A stretch of DNA of 12,295 bases from CAUZFZ01 sp963579025 (GTDB lineage Bacteria > Planctomycetota > Planctomycetia > Planctomycetales > Planctomycetaceae). The stretch lies in contig CAUZFZ010000232.1 in assembly GCA_963579025.1 (NCBI GenBank), forward strand, positions 1 through 12,295. The letters run 5' to 3'. A model generated the notes under the pieces. It ran no database searches and was not told the origin of the DNA. It was given only the letters and a program-made list of their open reading frames with translations. Shown piece after piece: positions 5,255 to 12,295 of this stretch (its first letter is position 1; each line of letters starts with the position of its first letter). Both the position numbers and the translations under genes were made by a program.

Positions 5255-5450
5255 CTCGTTGCGTACCAGAATTGAATGAGCCGGAACGCTCTTGCCGCGT
5301 GTTATTGTCACGTGTTCCGTCGGCAGGCGGTTCGCTCACAGCTCCGATTTCAAGCAGGCGCCAATGGGCCGACCGTTTCCCGTTCCGATGATTGTTCATT
5401 AACCTGAACCTATACTTCTGACACTCCATATCTATTCCCGTTTATGTGAC
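5255..5450 (+). promoter_or_regulatory. Upstream region of the DUF1559 gene with a possible promoter
   Basis: TATACT at 5411-5416 could be a -10 for the pilin-like gene; no good -35 is seen. A small inverted repeat, GTTCA (5394-5398) and TGAAC (5405-5409), overlaps the expected spacer and could bind a regulator. The two-codon ORF ATG-TGA (5444-5449) ends one base before the gene's own ATG at 5451. Confidence 0.25.
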
Positions 5451-6422
5451 ATGAGCAAACGGAACAGACAAGGCTTTACCCTGATCGAACTTCTGGTCGT
5501 CATTGCGATAATCGCGATCCTGATCGCATTGCTGTTACCAGCCGTTCAGCAGGCACGGGAAGCGGCCCGGCGTTCGCAGTGCAAGAACAAGTTGAAACAA
5601 ATTGCGCTTGCACTGCACAACTACCATGACAACGCACTGGCAATGCCACCCGGCGTGATTTCGAATCAGTCGAATCAGTGTTCCGGTGGTAGCGGGAACC
5701 GACGCGGCGCACCCTGGACTGTCATGGTCCTGCCCTATATGGAGCAATCGACGCTGTACCAGTCTGCAAATTTCGATCTGGATTTTCCGTTTGACAACCG
5801 GCATGGGGTCGGAGGCGTCAACAAAACCCTGTGGCTGCGACAGAATCCCGACTATCAGTGTCCGTCGAATCCCAATTCACAAAGCGGTGCCAACAATCTC
5901 GATTACATGGGTGTCGAAGGCGGAGGCACTCGATCACAGGCCGCCTGCACTGCATCGTGCTGTGGCGGCACGACCTACTTTTTCAAGAACGGGATCTTCT
6001 ATCTAAACTCGACGACGCGCATGGCTGACATCACGGATGGGACATCAAACGTCTTCCTGTTGGGAGAAACCAAGTACCAGCTTCGCCCAGGCGGTCGCCC
6101 GGGTGACGGAACACGATACTTCAGTTGGGCTTCGTCAGACCGGGGAAATGCAACGCGTGTTCATTCGGTGATGGCTGCTGCTGTCATTCAGATCAACGAG
6201 TGGGACGGCGACGGATCGAAAGCAGATACCGGCTACACAGCCGGCGCCTTTCCACTCGGTCAACGCAATCTGCAGGGACACACATTTGGCAGTTTTCACG
6301 TTGGTGGCTGCCACTTTGCTGTCGCTGACGGGTCGGTCCGATTCGTGAGTGAATTCATCGATATCACCAACTATCGTCGTCTCGCTGGTAGATACGACGG
6401 AGAACCGGTCGGAGCATTTTAA
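5451..6422 (+). CDS. DUF1559-family pilin-like protein with H-X9-DG C-terminal motif
   Basis: The 323-residue protein has a type IV prepilin leader: MSKRNRQG followed by FTLIELLVVIAIIAILIALL, with glycine 8 as the prepilin peptidase site and glutamate at mature position 5. The stretch LLPAVQQAREAARRSQCKNKLKQ and the ending FHVGGCHFAVADGSVRFVSEFID, which holds the H-X9-DG motif, identify the DUF1559 family, present in many copies in planctomycetes. Members are thought to be exported pseudopilin-like surface proteins; their precise role is unproven. Cysteines cluster around 165-171 (ACTASCCGG). No good ribosome site precedes the ATG. The TAA shares one base with the next ATG, so the following lipoprotein gene is coupled. 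Confidence 0.92.
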   Translation: MSKRNRQGFTLIELLVVIAIIAILIALLLPAVQQAREAARRSQCKNKLKQIALALHNYHDNALAMPPGVISNQSNQCSGGSGNRRGAPWTVMVLPYMEQSTLYQSANFDLDFPFDNRHGVGGVNKTLWLRQNPDYQCPSNPNSQSGANNLDYMGVEGGGTRSQAACTASCCGGTTYFFKNGIFYLNSTTRMADITDGTSNVFLLGETKYQLRPGGRPGDGTRYFSWASSDRGNATRVHSVMAAAVIQINEWDGDGSKADTGYTAGAFPLGQRNLQGHTFGSFHVGGCHFAVADGSVRFVSEFIDITNYRRLAGRYDGEPVGAF

Positions 6423-6850
6423 TGCCACTTATTCAAACGCTAGCGACATGGGGCGTTCCGACCTTGTTACTCGTCGCATCAACTGGTTGCGAGTCGAACG
6501 ATGGGCCTGAACGATTCGATTTGAGCGGGTCGGTCGAGTTTGACGGAAAACCTGTCCCCATGGGCTCGATTGAGTTCGTGCCGGATTCGAATGCGGGTAA
6601 CCGCGGCCCGGCTGCCTACGGCGAAATCGTGGACGGCCGTTACAGCACCAGAGCGGGAAAGGGAATTGTCGGAGGGCCGTACCTGCTGACCGTGACCGGG
6701 TACGACGGTGTCGCAACGATTGACGAAGATGAGGGCGAGAATCCGCGTGGTATGCCGCTGTTCGCGGCACATGAACTCAGCGCGGAACTCCCTGCTGAGG
6801 GACGCGACTTTGACATCAAGATCCCTGCATCTGCTGGCAATACGGACTGA
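6422..6850 (+). CDS. Small lipoprotein with a transthyretin-like / carboxypeptidase regulatory-like fold
   Basis: The 142-residue product has a hydrophobic signal ending in LLLVASTGC, a plausible lipobox with cysteine 23, so export and lipid attachment are likely. The mature part, FDLSGSVEFDGKPVPMGSIEFVPD, then GEIVDGRYSTRAGKGIVGGPYLLTVTGYDG, is the pattern of short beta-sandwich proteins (GxVxxxGKPxxxGxIxFxP, DGxYxxxxxxGxxxGxYxVxVxG) commonly encoded directly after DUF1559 genes in planctomycetes. The one-base overlap (TAATG) indicates translational coupling. A structural or partner role with the pilin-like protein is inferred; no enzymatic residues are seen. Confidence 0.85.
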   Translation: MPLIQTLATWGVPTLLLVASTGCESNDGPERFDLSGSVEFDGKPVPMGSIEFVPDSNAGNRGPAAYGEIVDGRYSTRAGKGIVGGPYLLTVTGYDGVATIDEDEGENPRGMPLFAAHELSAELPAEGRDFDIKIPASAGNTD

Positions 6851-6882
6851 GACGTTGCGCGAATAGCAGCTGCACTCGGGTT

Positions 6883-9345
6883 TCATTTCGCCAGCCGGCG
6901 ATAGACGTCACGCGCGGCGTCGAGCTGAGCTTCGACATGCCGCTTCAGTTCGTCGTTCGGGATCCGGTCGCGAACTCGAACAGCCAGGTGCAGACGGTCG
7001 ATCCACTTCAGGAAATACTCCGCGTCTGCCTTGGTGTCGGCCGGTTTGCCGGCAACGTCCAGGTAGACCGGGCTGGTGTGCGAATACTGCGTGCCCACTG
7101 GATGATCGCGATGTCCAGGCCCGGAGGCGCGGACGGACAGCCAGCCGCTGCGATCCACTTTGACGGCCTGGTCGAGACTGCACTCAAGTTGCTCGCCGTC
7201 CGGCTTCGCGGTTGCAACGACCTTGCCATCCTGAATCAACTCCAGTCGGTCGAACGGAAACTGAGTTGTTGCAGAAGCCTTGACTCGGACGGTGTCCGAA
7301 CCAGCCAGTCGCAGGGTGTCGCCGATTTCTTTTCCATCGATGGTCAATTCAAGCATCGGGCCGTTTGTGACGAATGAGCGGCCGCTTCGCAGACCTTCGA
7401 TCCACTTTTCGTAAGTCAGCGATCCATCGAGTTGCACGTAGACGCGATCACCTCCCGGCAGTCGGCTGCGGATACGGTTCAGGAAGCAGTCGGTCCCGCC
7501 CGACGCGGTTAGACGGAATCCACAATTCAAGAGTCGATACCACAGCGGCACTGTTCCCGCATAACTGGCATTCAGGTCGAGCGTGTCGATGTTGCCCAGT
7601 GCGACATCGATCGGGATCGACTTGCCCGTGTAGGGATTCTCGTACGGATCATCGGGCCGTTGTGCGACGTGCGTGTAATTGACGAGGCCATTCTGAATGT
7701 GCGTTCGCTGTGCAACGTCCGAGTTCGTGGGGATGTCAAACGGGTTCGTCGTGTCCTTGAAGCCGGTCATGATCGGTTCGACGAGCTGCGACAGATTCAC
7801 CAGCGTCAGGTGTCCCCAGATCGTGCTGCGAAACTCCTGATTCCAGTACAGGATCGTCGTGTCAGTCGACTTTGCATCGGGTCGGCCGCGGAAGAATCTT
7901 CGATCAAAGATTCCGTCGCCGTCAGAGTTGGCCACCACGAAGTTCGAGACGCCCAGGTTCTCGCCGGAGCTTTGCGCCAGCATCGACTCGGGCGTGTTGT
8001 ACCACTCGCCGTAGCCATAGTTGGCATGGATGTGGTTCTCACCGGAGTACCAGCCGCGGGCTGGTTGGTTCGTCCAGCGTTCGGTGTCGACGGTGACCGC
8101 GACGGACTCACCGGCTGTTACGTCAAACTCGCGATAGGCCGTGCGATACTCGGGCCCGTGCAGGACTCGCATGCGGTAGTGTCCGGCCGGAAGCTGCAGT
8201 TCGTTCGTCCCCTCACAGTAGAAGTGCGCATAATCCTTCAGCACCCGAAACAGACGTCCGGGCGGAGCGTGATGACCGCCAGCTTCGTCTTCGATCGAAA
8301 CGCGGGCCGTGATTTTCTGCTCCGTGGCACCATCGCGCGTTGTCAGCTTCAACGTGCCGGCTGGCTGACCGTAGTCCATGTCGCAAACCGTCAGCGTGCG
8401 GTCAACGCCGCTGACGAGACTTCTGAGTGTGAGCGACGTAGCGTTGTGCCGATTGTCGGTAAACAGCAGCAAGTCACCGGCCGCTGACACGCTCGGTCGA
8501 TGCTCATCCGCCTGACCGAAGGTGATCTGCCGGGCACGCGCCATCAGATCGCCATCAACCAGCGGGACCTCCCACAGGTCGTAGTAGGCTCCACCCAGGT
8601 CTGTGGCAACGATCAGCGAACGATCGTCCGACGTGAAACACAGGTCGTAGATCCTCGCCGGAAACGAGCCGAGTTCCTTTGCATCGCCACCATCAGCGGG
8701 CAGTTGCCACAACGTCGGCTGAGGTCCGTTGTTGCCGCCCTGCTCGCCGGAGACATCCTTCGTCGTTGTGTAAATGATCGATCGGCCATTGTTTGAGAGG
8801 GCATAGCGACCCCAGCGCGGTGCCGCGGCGACGTTCGTCACTTCACCAGACTCGACGTCGTACCAGGCAAGGCCGTGATTCACATTCTGTGATTGAAAAA
8901 TGCCCAGCAGTTGCCGTCCGTTGGGATGCCAGTAGAGCTTCTGATACGCGATTGCTCCGGTGACTCGAATCGATTTCGGGAGATCAACCCGTTGACCTGA
9001 TTCGGCATGAATGATCCGCAGGTCGCCAGATGCATGGCTTGGGGAATGCACGTATGCGATGCGCGAACTGTCTGGCGACCACGCCGGTTCCACGTCGAAA
9101 CCAGAGCCGTTCGTCAGCCGACGCATCGTCCCGCCTGCCTGTGGCATGCGCCAGATTCCGCCGTGATACGAAAACACGACGGACTCACCGTCGGGTGAGA
9201 GTCTCGGCTGTACGGCTCCGAAACTGGCGGGGATCGGCGGAGATTTCGATTCACCAGGCGGCTGCGTTTTTGTCTGTGTGCGCGAACCGAGGAGGAGCAG
9301 CATTGCGATGAGCCCGGTCATCGCCACAGCTAGCATCGATCGCAT
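6883..9345 (-). CDS. Exported beta-propeller-CehA/McbA family metallohydrolase-like protein
   Basis: The 820-residue product begins with a signal peptide (MLAVAMTGLIAMLLLLG from residue 4). Residues about 41-320 hold TolB/PD40-type propeller blades, for example PRLSPDGESVVFSYHGGIWRM and PAWSPDSSRIAYVHS. About 325-430 form a beta-rich linker. From about 430 the CehA/McbA (PHP-like) domain follows: GENHIHANYG (436-445, metal-binding HxH), WNQEF near 501-505, NYTH near 556 and ASGGTD near 614-619, each a likely metal ligand region. The reaction is unknown; relatives include a carbaryl hydrolase, but substrate cannot be read from sequence. AGGAG seven bases upstream supports 9345. The upstream CBS gene is 47 bases away in the same direction, so an operon is likely. 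Confidence 0.85.
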   Translation of the reverse strand: MRSMLAVAMTGLIAMLLLLGSRTQTKTQPPGESKSPPIPASFGAVQPRLSPDGESVVFSYHGGIWRMPQAGGTMRRLTNGSGFDVEPAWSPDSSRIAYVHSPSHASGDLRIIHAESGQRVDLPKSIRVTGAIAYQKLYWHPNGRQLLGIFQSQNVNHGLAWYDVESGEVTNVAAAPRWGRYALSNNGRSIIYTTTKDVSGEQGGNNGPQPTLWQLPADGGDAKELGSFPARIYDLCFTSDDRSLIVATDLGGAYYDLWEVPLVDGDLMARARQITFGQADEHRPSVSAAGDLLLFTDNRHNATSLTLRSLVSGVDRTLTVCDMDYGQPAGTLKLTTRDGATEQKITARVSIEDEAGGHHAPPGRLFRVLKDYAHFYCEGTNELQLPAGHYRMRVLHGPEYRTAYREFDVTAGESVAVTVDTERWTNQPARGWYSGENHIHANYGYGEWYNTPESMLAQSSGENLGVSNFVVANSDGDGIFDRRFFRGRPDAKSTDTTILYWNQEFRSTIWGHLTLVNLSQLVEPIMTGFKDTTNPFDIPTNSDVAQRTHIQNGLVNYTHVAQRPDDPYENPYTGKSIPIDVALGNIDTLDLNASYAGTVPLWYRLLNCGFRLTASGGTDCFLNRIRSRLPGGDRVYVQLDGSLTYEKWIEGLRSGRSFVTNGPMLELTIDGKEIGDTLRLAGSDTVRVKASATTQFPFDRLELIQDGKVVATAKPDGEQLECSLDQAVKVDRSGWLSVRASGPGHRDHPVGTQYSHTSPVYLDVAGKPADTKADAEYFLKWIDRLHLAVRVRDRIPNDELKRHVEAQLDAARDVYRRLAK

Positions 9346-9392
9346 CTCTCATCTCCTGTCGATCGTTCGCCGGATGAATGCTCCTCGGATCG

Positions 9393-9863
9393 CTACTTCA
9401 CCGGCGACTGATCGCGCGACGTCAGTGAACTCAGGTAGAGGAGTTGACTCTCTGTGGTGGCCGCGCCTTTGACGGCTTTGTGGATTGCCGCCAGAACGTC
9501 GCGTCGACTCACCTGTCCGACCAGTTCGTCACCTCTGATCACGGGGAGTCGTCGCGCGTACGTCTTCGTGAACACCTGGGCGATTGCGAAAATGTCGTCG
9601 TCTTCACTGATCGTCGGATTGTCCGTCACCATGAAGGCTTCGACGCGCGTCGAGGGAAGCTGGTCATAGGCTGCGTTGACGACCATGCTCAGACAGTTGC
9701 GTTCTGAAAATACGCCAACGTATTTGCCGCTGGAATTGACCACCGGCACGCCCGAAATCCGGTGCTTGACCAGCAGTTCAATGGCGTCAAATACGTCCAT
9801 CTCCGGACGCACTTTGATCAGCTTGCGGGCCATGATGTCCCGAGCGTAATGCGGCACTGCCAT
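9393..9863 (-). CDS. CBS-domain pair protein
   Basis: This 156-residue protein consists of two CBS domains. The first runs from ARDIMARKLIKVRPEMDVFDAI through HRISGVPVVNSSGKYVGVFSERN. The second runs from VEAFMVTDNPTISEDDDIFAIAQ through ARRLPVIRGDELVGQVSRRDVL. Each has the (hydrophobic) PVV/PVI-x-(G)xxxG strand that lines the adenosyl-nucleotide pocket. Stand-alone CBS pairs sense AMP, ATP or related ligands and regulate partners. ATG at 9863 is preferred over 9908: AGGGGA lies six to seven bases upstream, and the extra 15 residues look unrelated to the fold. The downstream propeller-CehA gene is the only evident partner by context. Confidence 0.9.
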   Translation of the reverse strand: MAVPHYARDIMARKLIKVRPEMDVFDAIELLVKHRISGVPVVNSSGKYVGVFSERNCLSMVVNAAYDQLPSTRVEAFMVTDNPTISEDDDIFAIAQVFTKTYARRLPVIRGDELVGQVSRRDVLAAIHKAVKGAATTESQLLYLSSLTSRDQSPVK

Positions 9864-10201
9864 ACCGGATCCCCTGACGGTGTGTACGCGTCTCGTATTC
9901 GTAAACACCCATACGAAATCGATCGCCGAAAACCATCCTCGTCTTCGACCAGAAAAACCGCTCGCGACCTTTATCCCATCAGTTCACGGCAACCGTCCCG
10001 CCCAACATCCGCGGATGCACTCCGCCCCGGTCACCGACCAGACATACGGTGATTGCTGACCTGAAGTCGTACGGCCGTCTGAAACCGCCAGTCCAGCCTA
10101 CCCAAACGGGGCGGGATTCGAAACTACGGCCCGATTCCTGGTCTGGTGGGAATGCGGGTTCCCGTTCGCGGAAACTCAGATGGCGGCGTGGTTTGAGTGC
10201 C
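9864..10201. other. Intergenic region between the CBS gene and the nuo operon
   Basis: About 340 bases without a convincing gene on either strand. It should carry the CBS promoter (minus), but I find no clear -10/-35 pair. A short inverted repeat, TCGTAT (9893-9898) and ATACGA (9911-9916), lies in the probable CBS leader and might bind a regulator. No T-tailed terminator hairpin was found. Confidence 0.3.
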
Positions 10202-10229
10202 TTGTGTCGCTGTTCCCCGATTCTATAAT
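10202..10229 (+). promoter_or_regulatory. Sigma-70 promoter of the nuo operon
   Basis: TTGTGT (10202-10207), a 16-base spacer and a perfect TATAAT (10224-10229) stand upstream of nuoI. Transcription would start near 10236, giving a leader of roughly 90 bases. Confidence 0.6.
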
Positions 10230-10285
10230 CCTGCGTTCGCTGTGGACTTTGTGAAGCATTGCGCAGCGTTTGAATCCATCCAAAT

Positions 10286-10303
10286 ATGCCCCACTGGGGG
10301 CAT
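10286..10303 (+). promoter_or_regulatory. Perfect hairpin in the nuoI leader
   Basis: ATGCCCC (10286-10292) pairs with GGGGCAT (10297-10303) across a four-base ACTG loop. It sits 24 bases before the nuoI start. There is no T-run after it, so it is not a typical terminator; an mRNA stability or translational element is possible. Confidence 0.4.
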
Positions 10304-10327
10304 TTGAGCAGTACCTCCGAGGCCGCA

Positions 10328-10864
10328 ATGATTACGTGGTTTCTTAACGTCTTCCGAGCTGTCTATACCGTTCTGAACGGGATGTGGGTCACCATCTGGA
10401 CGATGGCGAAGACCTACCGACGGCGGACGTTCACCGAAGCCTACGAATACCCTGAGGTCCCCGTGCCGGTGAAAGCTCGGTATCGAGGTTTTCATCGTTT
10501 CGACCTGACGACCTGCATCGGCTGCGAGAAGTGTGCGGTCGTGTGTCCGGTTGACTGCATCTACATCAGCAAGACCAAGAGTACGACTGGCAAGGGATTT
10601 CAGCTCGATGGGTTTGCCATCGACTACACCAAATGCATGTTCTGTGCTTTGTGTGTCGACCCGTGTCCCGTCGACTGCATTTTCATGGGGTCGAATCACG
10701 ACCTGAGCTGCTACAGCCGTGACGGTTGCATTGTGGACTACGCAAAGCTGCCGCTGCAGGTGGCGTGGGGACGTGCGACGTTGAATCCTTCTGCCGTGTC
10801 CGAGTCCAAGGTTTTGTACGAACCTGTCTGGATCAAGGGCGAGCCAAGCCCCTTCGAAGCCTGA
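10328..10864 (+). CDS. nuoI: NADH-quinone oxidoreductase subunit I
   Basis: The 178-residue protein carries two 4Fe-4S ferredoxin clusters, CIGCEKC...CPVDC (cysteines 63, 66, 69, 73) and CMFCALC...CPVDC (103, 106, 109, 113), the N6a/N6b centres that pass electrons through the peripheral arm of complex I towards quinone. The amphipathic N-terminus, FLNVFRAVYTVLNGMWVTIW, and the RRRTFTEAYEYPE segment are typical of the membrane-associated NuoI. ATG at 10328 is chosen because homologues begin close to it and GAGG precedes it; the ATG at 10286 would put the leader hairpin in the coding region. It opens the operon, and the DUF2203 gene follows after 13 bases. Confidence 0.95.
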   Translation: MITWFLNVFRAVYTVLNGMWVTIWTMAKTYRRRTFTEAYEYPEVPVPVKARYRGFHRFDLTTCIGCEKCAVVCPVDCIYISKTKSTTGKGFQLDGFAIDYTKCMFCALCVDPCPVDCIFMGSNHDLSCYSRDGCIVDYAKLPLQVAWGRATLNPSAVSESKVLYEPVWIKGEPSPFEA

Positions 10865-10877
10865 AGGAGAAACGGCT

Positions 10878-11357
10878 ATGTCTGAGCAGGCAGTCAGAAA
10901 ACTGTTCACGGTCGAGGAAGCCAATCAACGGCTGCCTCTGGTACGTGCCATCGTCCAGGACATCGTCGACCTGTTTGCGGATATTCAGAACCGGCGTGAC
11001 TGTCTGGCCGACGTGTTGCGGCGACGCGGTGAGTCGTGCCCGGGACGACTTTACACGGAAGAGCTTGAGCAGACGGAAGACGGCATCCGTCAGGATGAGG
11101 GGCGTCTCGGCGCGTTCATTAACGAACTGCATGAACTCGGAATCGAATTCAAGGACCCGGTTCGAGGCTTGGTGGACTTCCCCGCCGAGCTGGATGGCCG
11201 AGTGGTCTACCTGTGCTGGCAACTGGGCGAACCGGAGGTCCGCTTCTGGCACGAACTCCACCTGGGGTTTTCGGGCCGACAGTCATTGTGTGCTGAATCG
11301 GTTCTGGGTCCGGTGGTCGACTCGACGGATGTGGACGCCCTCGAATTCCCGGACTGA
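10878..11357 (+). CDS. DUF2203-family protein
   Basis: The 159-residue soluble protein begins KLFTVEEANQRLPLVRAIVQDI, a hallmark of DUF2203. A charged helical region (about 20-90, probably coiled coil) follows, then the conserved block GIEFKDPVRGLVDFPAELDG and VVYLCWQLGEPEVRFWHELHLGF, GRQ. The function of this family is unknown. AAGGAG nine bases ahead of the ATG gives a firm start. It lies between nuoI and nuoA with short gaps (13 and 72 bases), so it is co-transcribed with complex I subunits here. Whether it assists the complex or is a passenger cannot be told from sequence. Confidence 0.85.
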   Translation: MSEQAVRKLFTVEEANQRLPLVRAIVQDIVDLFADIQNRRDCLADVLRRRGESCPGRLYTEELEQTEDGIRQDEGRLGAFINELHELGIEFKDPVRGLVDFPAELDGRVVYLCWQLGEPEVRFWHELHLGFSGRQSLCAESVLGPVVDSTDVDALEFPD

Positions 11358-11429
11358 TGTGTGGATACGGAATCGCAACGGTAGTTCTCGATAACGGCGG
11401 TGCCTTTGCCCGCAGGGACAGGAATCTGA

Positions 11430-11996
11430 ATGTCTGATCTGGTCCTCCACTTTGTGCTGTTCTTCGTCGCCGGTTCGCTAATCGTCCTGGCTCCTTTGCT
11501 GATCGGACGACTGGTTCGCCCGTCGAATCCAACGCCCGAAAAGGTTGCGGTCTACGAGTGTGGCGAACCCACTATTGGTTCAAGCTTCATTCAGTGGGAC
11601 CTGCGGTTCTACACGGTCGCGCTGCTGTTCATCGTTTTCGATGTGGAAGTCGCATTCTTCTTCCCCTGGTCCACGATGTACGGCGAAGCGATGCAGCTTG
11701 CCGACAAGGAGCTTGTTGAGCCGCACCGAGCCGAACTGACAGACAAGCTGCTCAATCAGCCCTCGGGCACGGCTGCGTCCACGGGACAGTCGATCTCGGC
11801 GAATGAAGCGATGGATCTTGGCTGGCTGGCATTTGCGGACATTTTTGTGTTCTTTGCCGTGCTGCTCGTTGGCTTCGCGTATGTGTGGAAACGCGGCGAT
11901 CTGGAATGGGTCCGGGCCGTCAGTAGCCAGGCTCGCAGTTCCGCATCCGGGACCGACCCTCCCGTAACCAAACCTGACCCGGAACTTGTCGCCTGA
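11430..11996 (+). CDS. nuoA: NADH-quinone oxidoreductase subunit A
   Basis: The 188-residue membrane protein shows three transmembrane segments (about 5-27, 61-80 and 132-154) with the family motifs YECGEP (42-47), FYTVALLFIVFDVEVAFFFPW and the closing GFAYVWKRGDLEW. NuoA helps anchor the quinone-binding junction of complex I; the DVE acidic residues belong to the proton path. Typical NuoA proteins have about 120-150 residues. The extra length here is a hydrophilic loop between helices 2 and 3 (about 83-128) and a tail after 160 rich in serine and proline. AGGAATCTGA precedes the ATG. nuoC follows 68 bases later. Confidence 0.95.
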   Translation: MSDLVLHFVLFFVAGSLIVLAPLLIGRLVRPSNPTPEKVAVYECGEPTIGSSFIQWDLRFYTVALLFIVFDVEVAFFFPWSTMYGEAMQLADKELVEPHRAELTDKLLNQPSGTAASTGQSISANEAMDLGWLAFADIFVFFAVLLVGFAYVWKRGDLEWVRAVSSQARSSASGTDPPVTKPDPELVA

Positions 11997-12064
11997 CGAC
12001 GCGTCTCCACATTGCACTTTACTTTCTGCCCTAATCCTTCCCGCCAATCGTCTCAGGACGCGCC

Positions 12065-12295
12065 ATGACTGCTGCGGAAATTCTCAACCTGCTCACTGCG
12101 GAATTCGGTGCGGAGAAGGTGACTGGAAGCAATCTGGATGCCCTCGACCCGTGGGTCGAGGTGGCAGCCGACTCGATTGTCGAGATCGCCGAATTCCTGC
12201 ACGACGACGAACGCCTGCAGTTCGATCATCTCCAGAATCTGTGTGCGGTGGATTGGCTCGAACCGGACCCGAAGAAGGCGAAGAAATTCGACCAC
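12065..12295 (+). CDS. nuoC: NADH-quinone oxidoreductase subunit C, N-terminal part (runs off the window)
   Basis: From ATG at 12065 the first 77 residues read MTAAEILNLLTAEFGAEKV, then VEVAADSIVEIAEFLHDDERLQFDHLQNLCAVDWLEPD. The layout, an N-terminal helix, a strand, and LxFDxLxxLxAVDW, identifies the 30-kDa subunit (NuoC), which sits in the peripheral arm of complex I at the interface with NuoB and NuoD. AGGA seven bases upstream supports the start. It lies directly after nuoA, where nuoB is found in the common operon order. A fused NuoCD cannot be excluded, since the gene runs out of view. Confidence 0.88.
   Translation, partial: MTAAEILNLLTAEFGAEKVTGSNLDALDPWVEVAADSIVEIAEFLHDDERLQFDHLQNLCAVDWLEPDPKKAKKFDH

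Noticed and set aside
6851..6882. Bidirectional terminator between the convergent lipoprotein and propeller-CehA genes
   Set aside because: Only an eight-base GCAGCTGC palindrome is present, with no stem-loop and T-tract.
7660..8487. 275-residue plus-strand frame
   Set aside because: Antisense to the propeller-CehA gene, no recognisable domain, no suitable ribosome site.
10286..10303. Rho-independent terminator ahead of nuoI
   Set aside because: The stem is not followed by a T-run and lies downstream of the promoter and just before the start codon.
10223..10924. 233-residue minus-strand frame opposite nuoI
   Set aside because: nuoI has unmistakable iron-sulphur motifs; the opposite frame is a by-product of codon bias.

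Overview
The window looks like chromosomal DNA of a planctomycete. The evidence is a DUF1559 pilin-like protein with the H-X9-DG ending, a neighbouring small lipoprotein, a large propeller-CehA/McbA protein, a HEAT-repeat-like protein with a planctomycete-style opening, and truncated TIR genes. No database search was possible, so family names rest on recognised motifs.

Bases 1-2775 form a decayed accessory island, almost entirely on the minus strand. Read in the minus direction from the sugar-acid lyase gene (2783-3703), it holds three consecutive units: (C) a MbcA/Xre-like antitoxin with one in-frame stop, the first 25 codons of a RES toxin and a piece of a TIR gene; (B) an addiction-module antitoxin, a RelE/ParE toxin and a frameshifted TIR gene carrying a REP-like palindrome; (A) a HicA-like small protein, its small partner and a 3'-truncated TIR gene. 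Every TIR copy loses homology at the same codons, and the 12-base string GTCGAGCCTGAG (plus strand) stands at all three ends plus once, bare, next to the lyase gene. The island therefore resembles a tandem array of toxin-antitoxin cassettes punctuated by one TIR-derived junction. At the left edge an IS3-type element appears to be inserted at the outermost junction.

Bases 2783-6850 hold the N-acetylneuraminate-lyase-like gene (minus), an exported or membrane-anchored HEAT-like protein (plus), and a DUF1559 pilin-like gene that overlaps a lipoprotein gene by one base (plus).

Bases 6883-9863 hold a likely minus-strand operon: a two-CBS-domain protein followed by an 816-820-residue exported propeller-CehA/McbA protein.

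Bases 10328-12295 hold a plus-strand complex I operon: nuoI, a DUF2203 gene, nuoA, and the start of nuoC, with no nuoB between nuoA and nuoC. A TTGTGT-16-TATAAT promoter and a short perfect hairpin lie ahead of nuoI.
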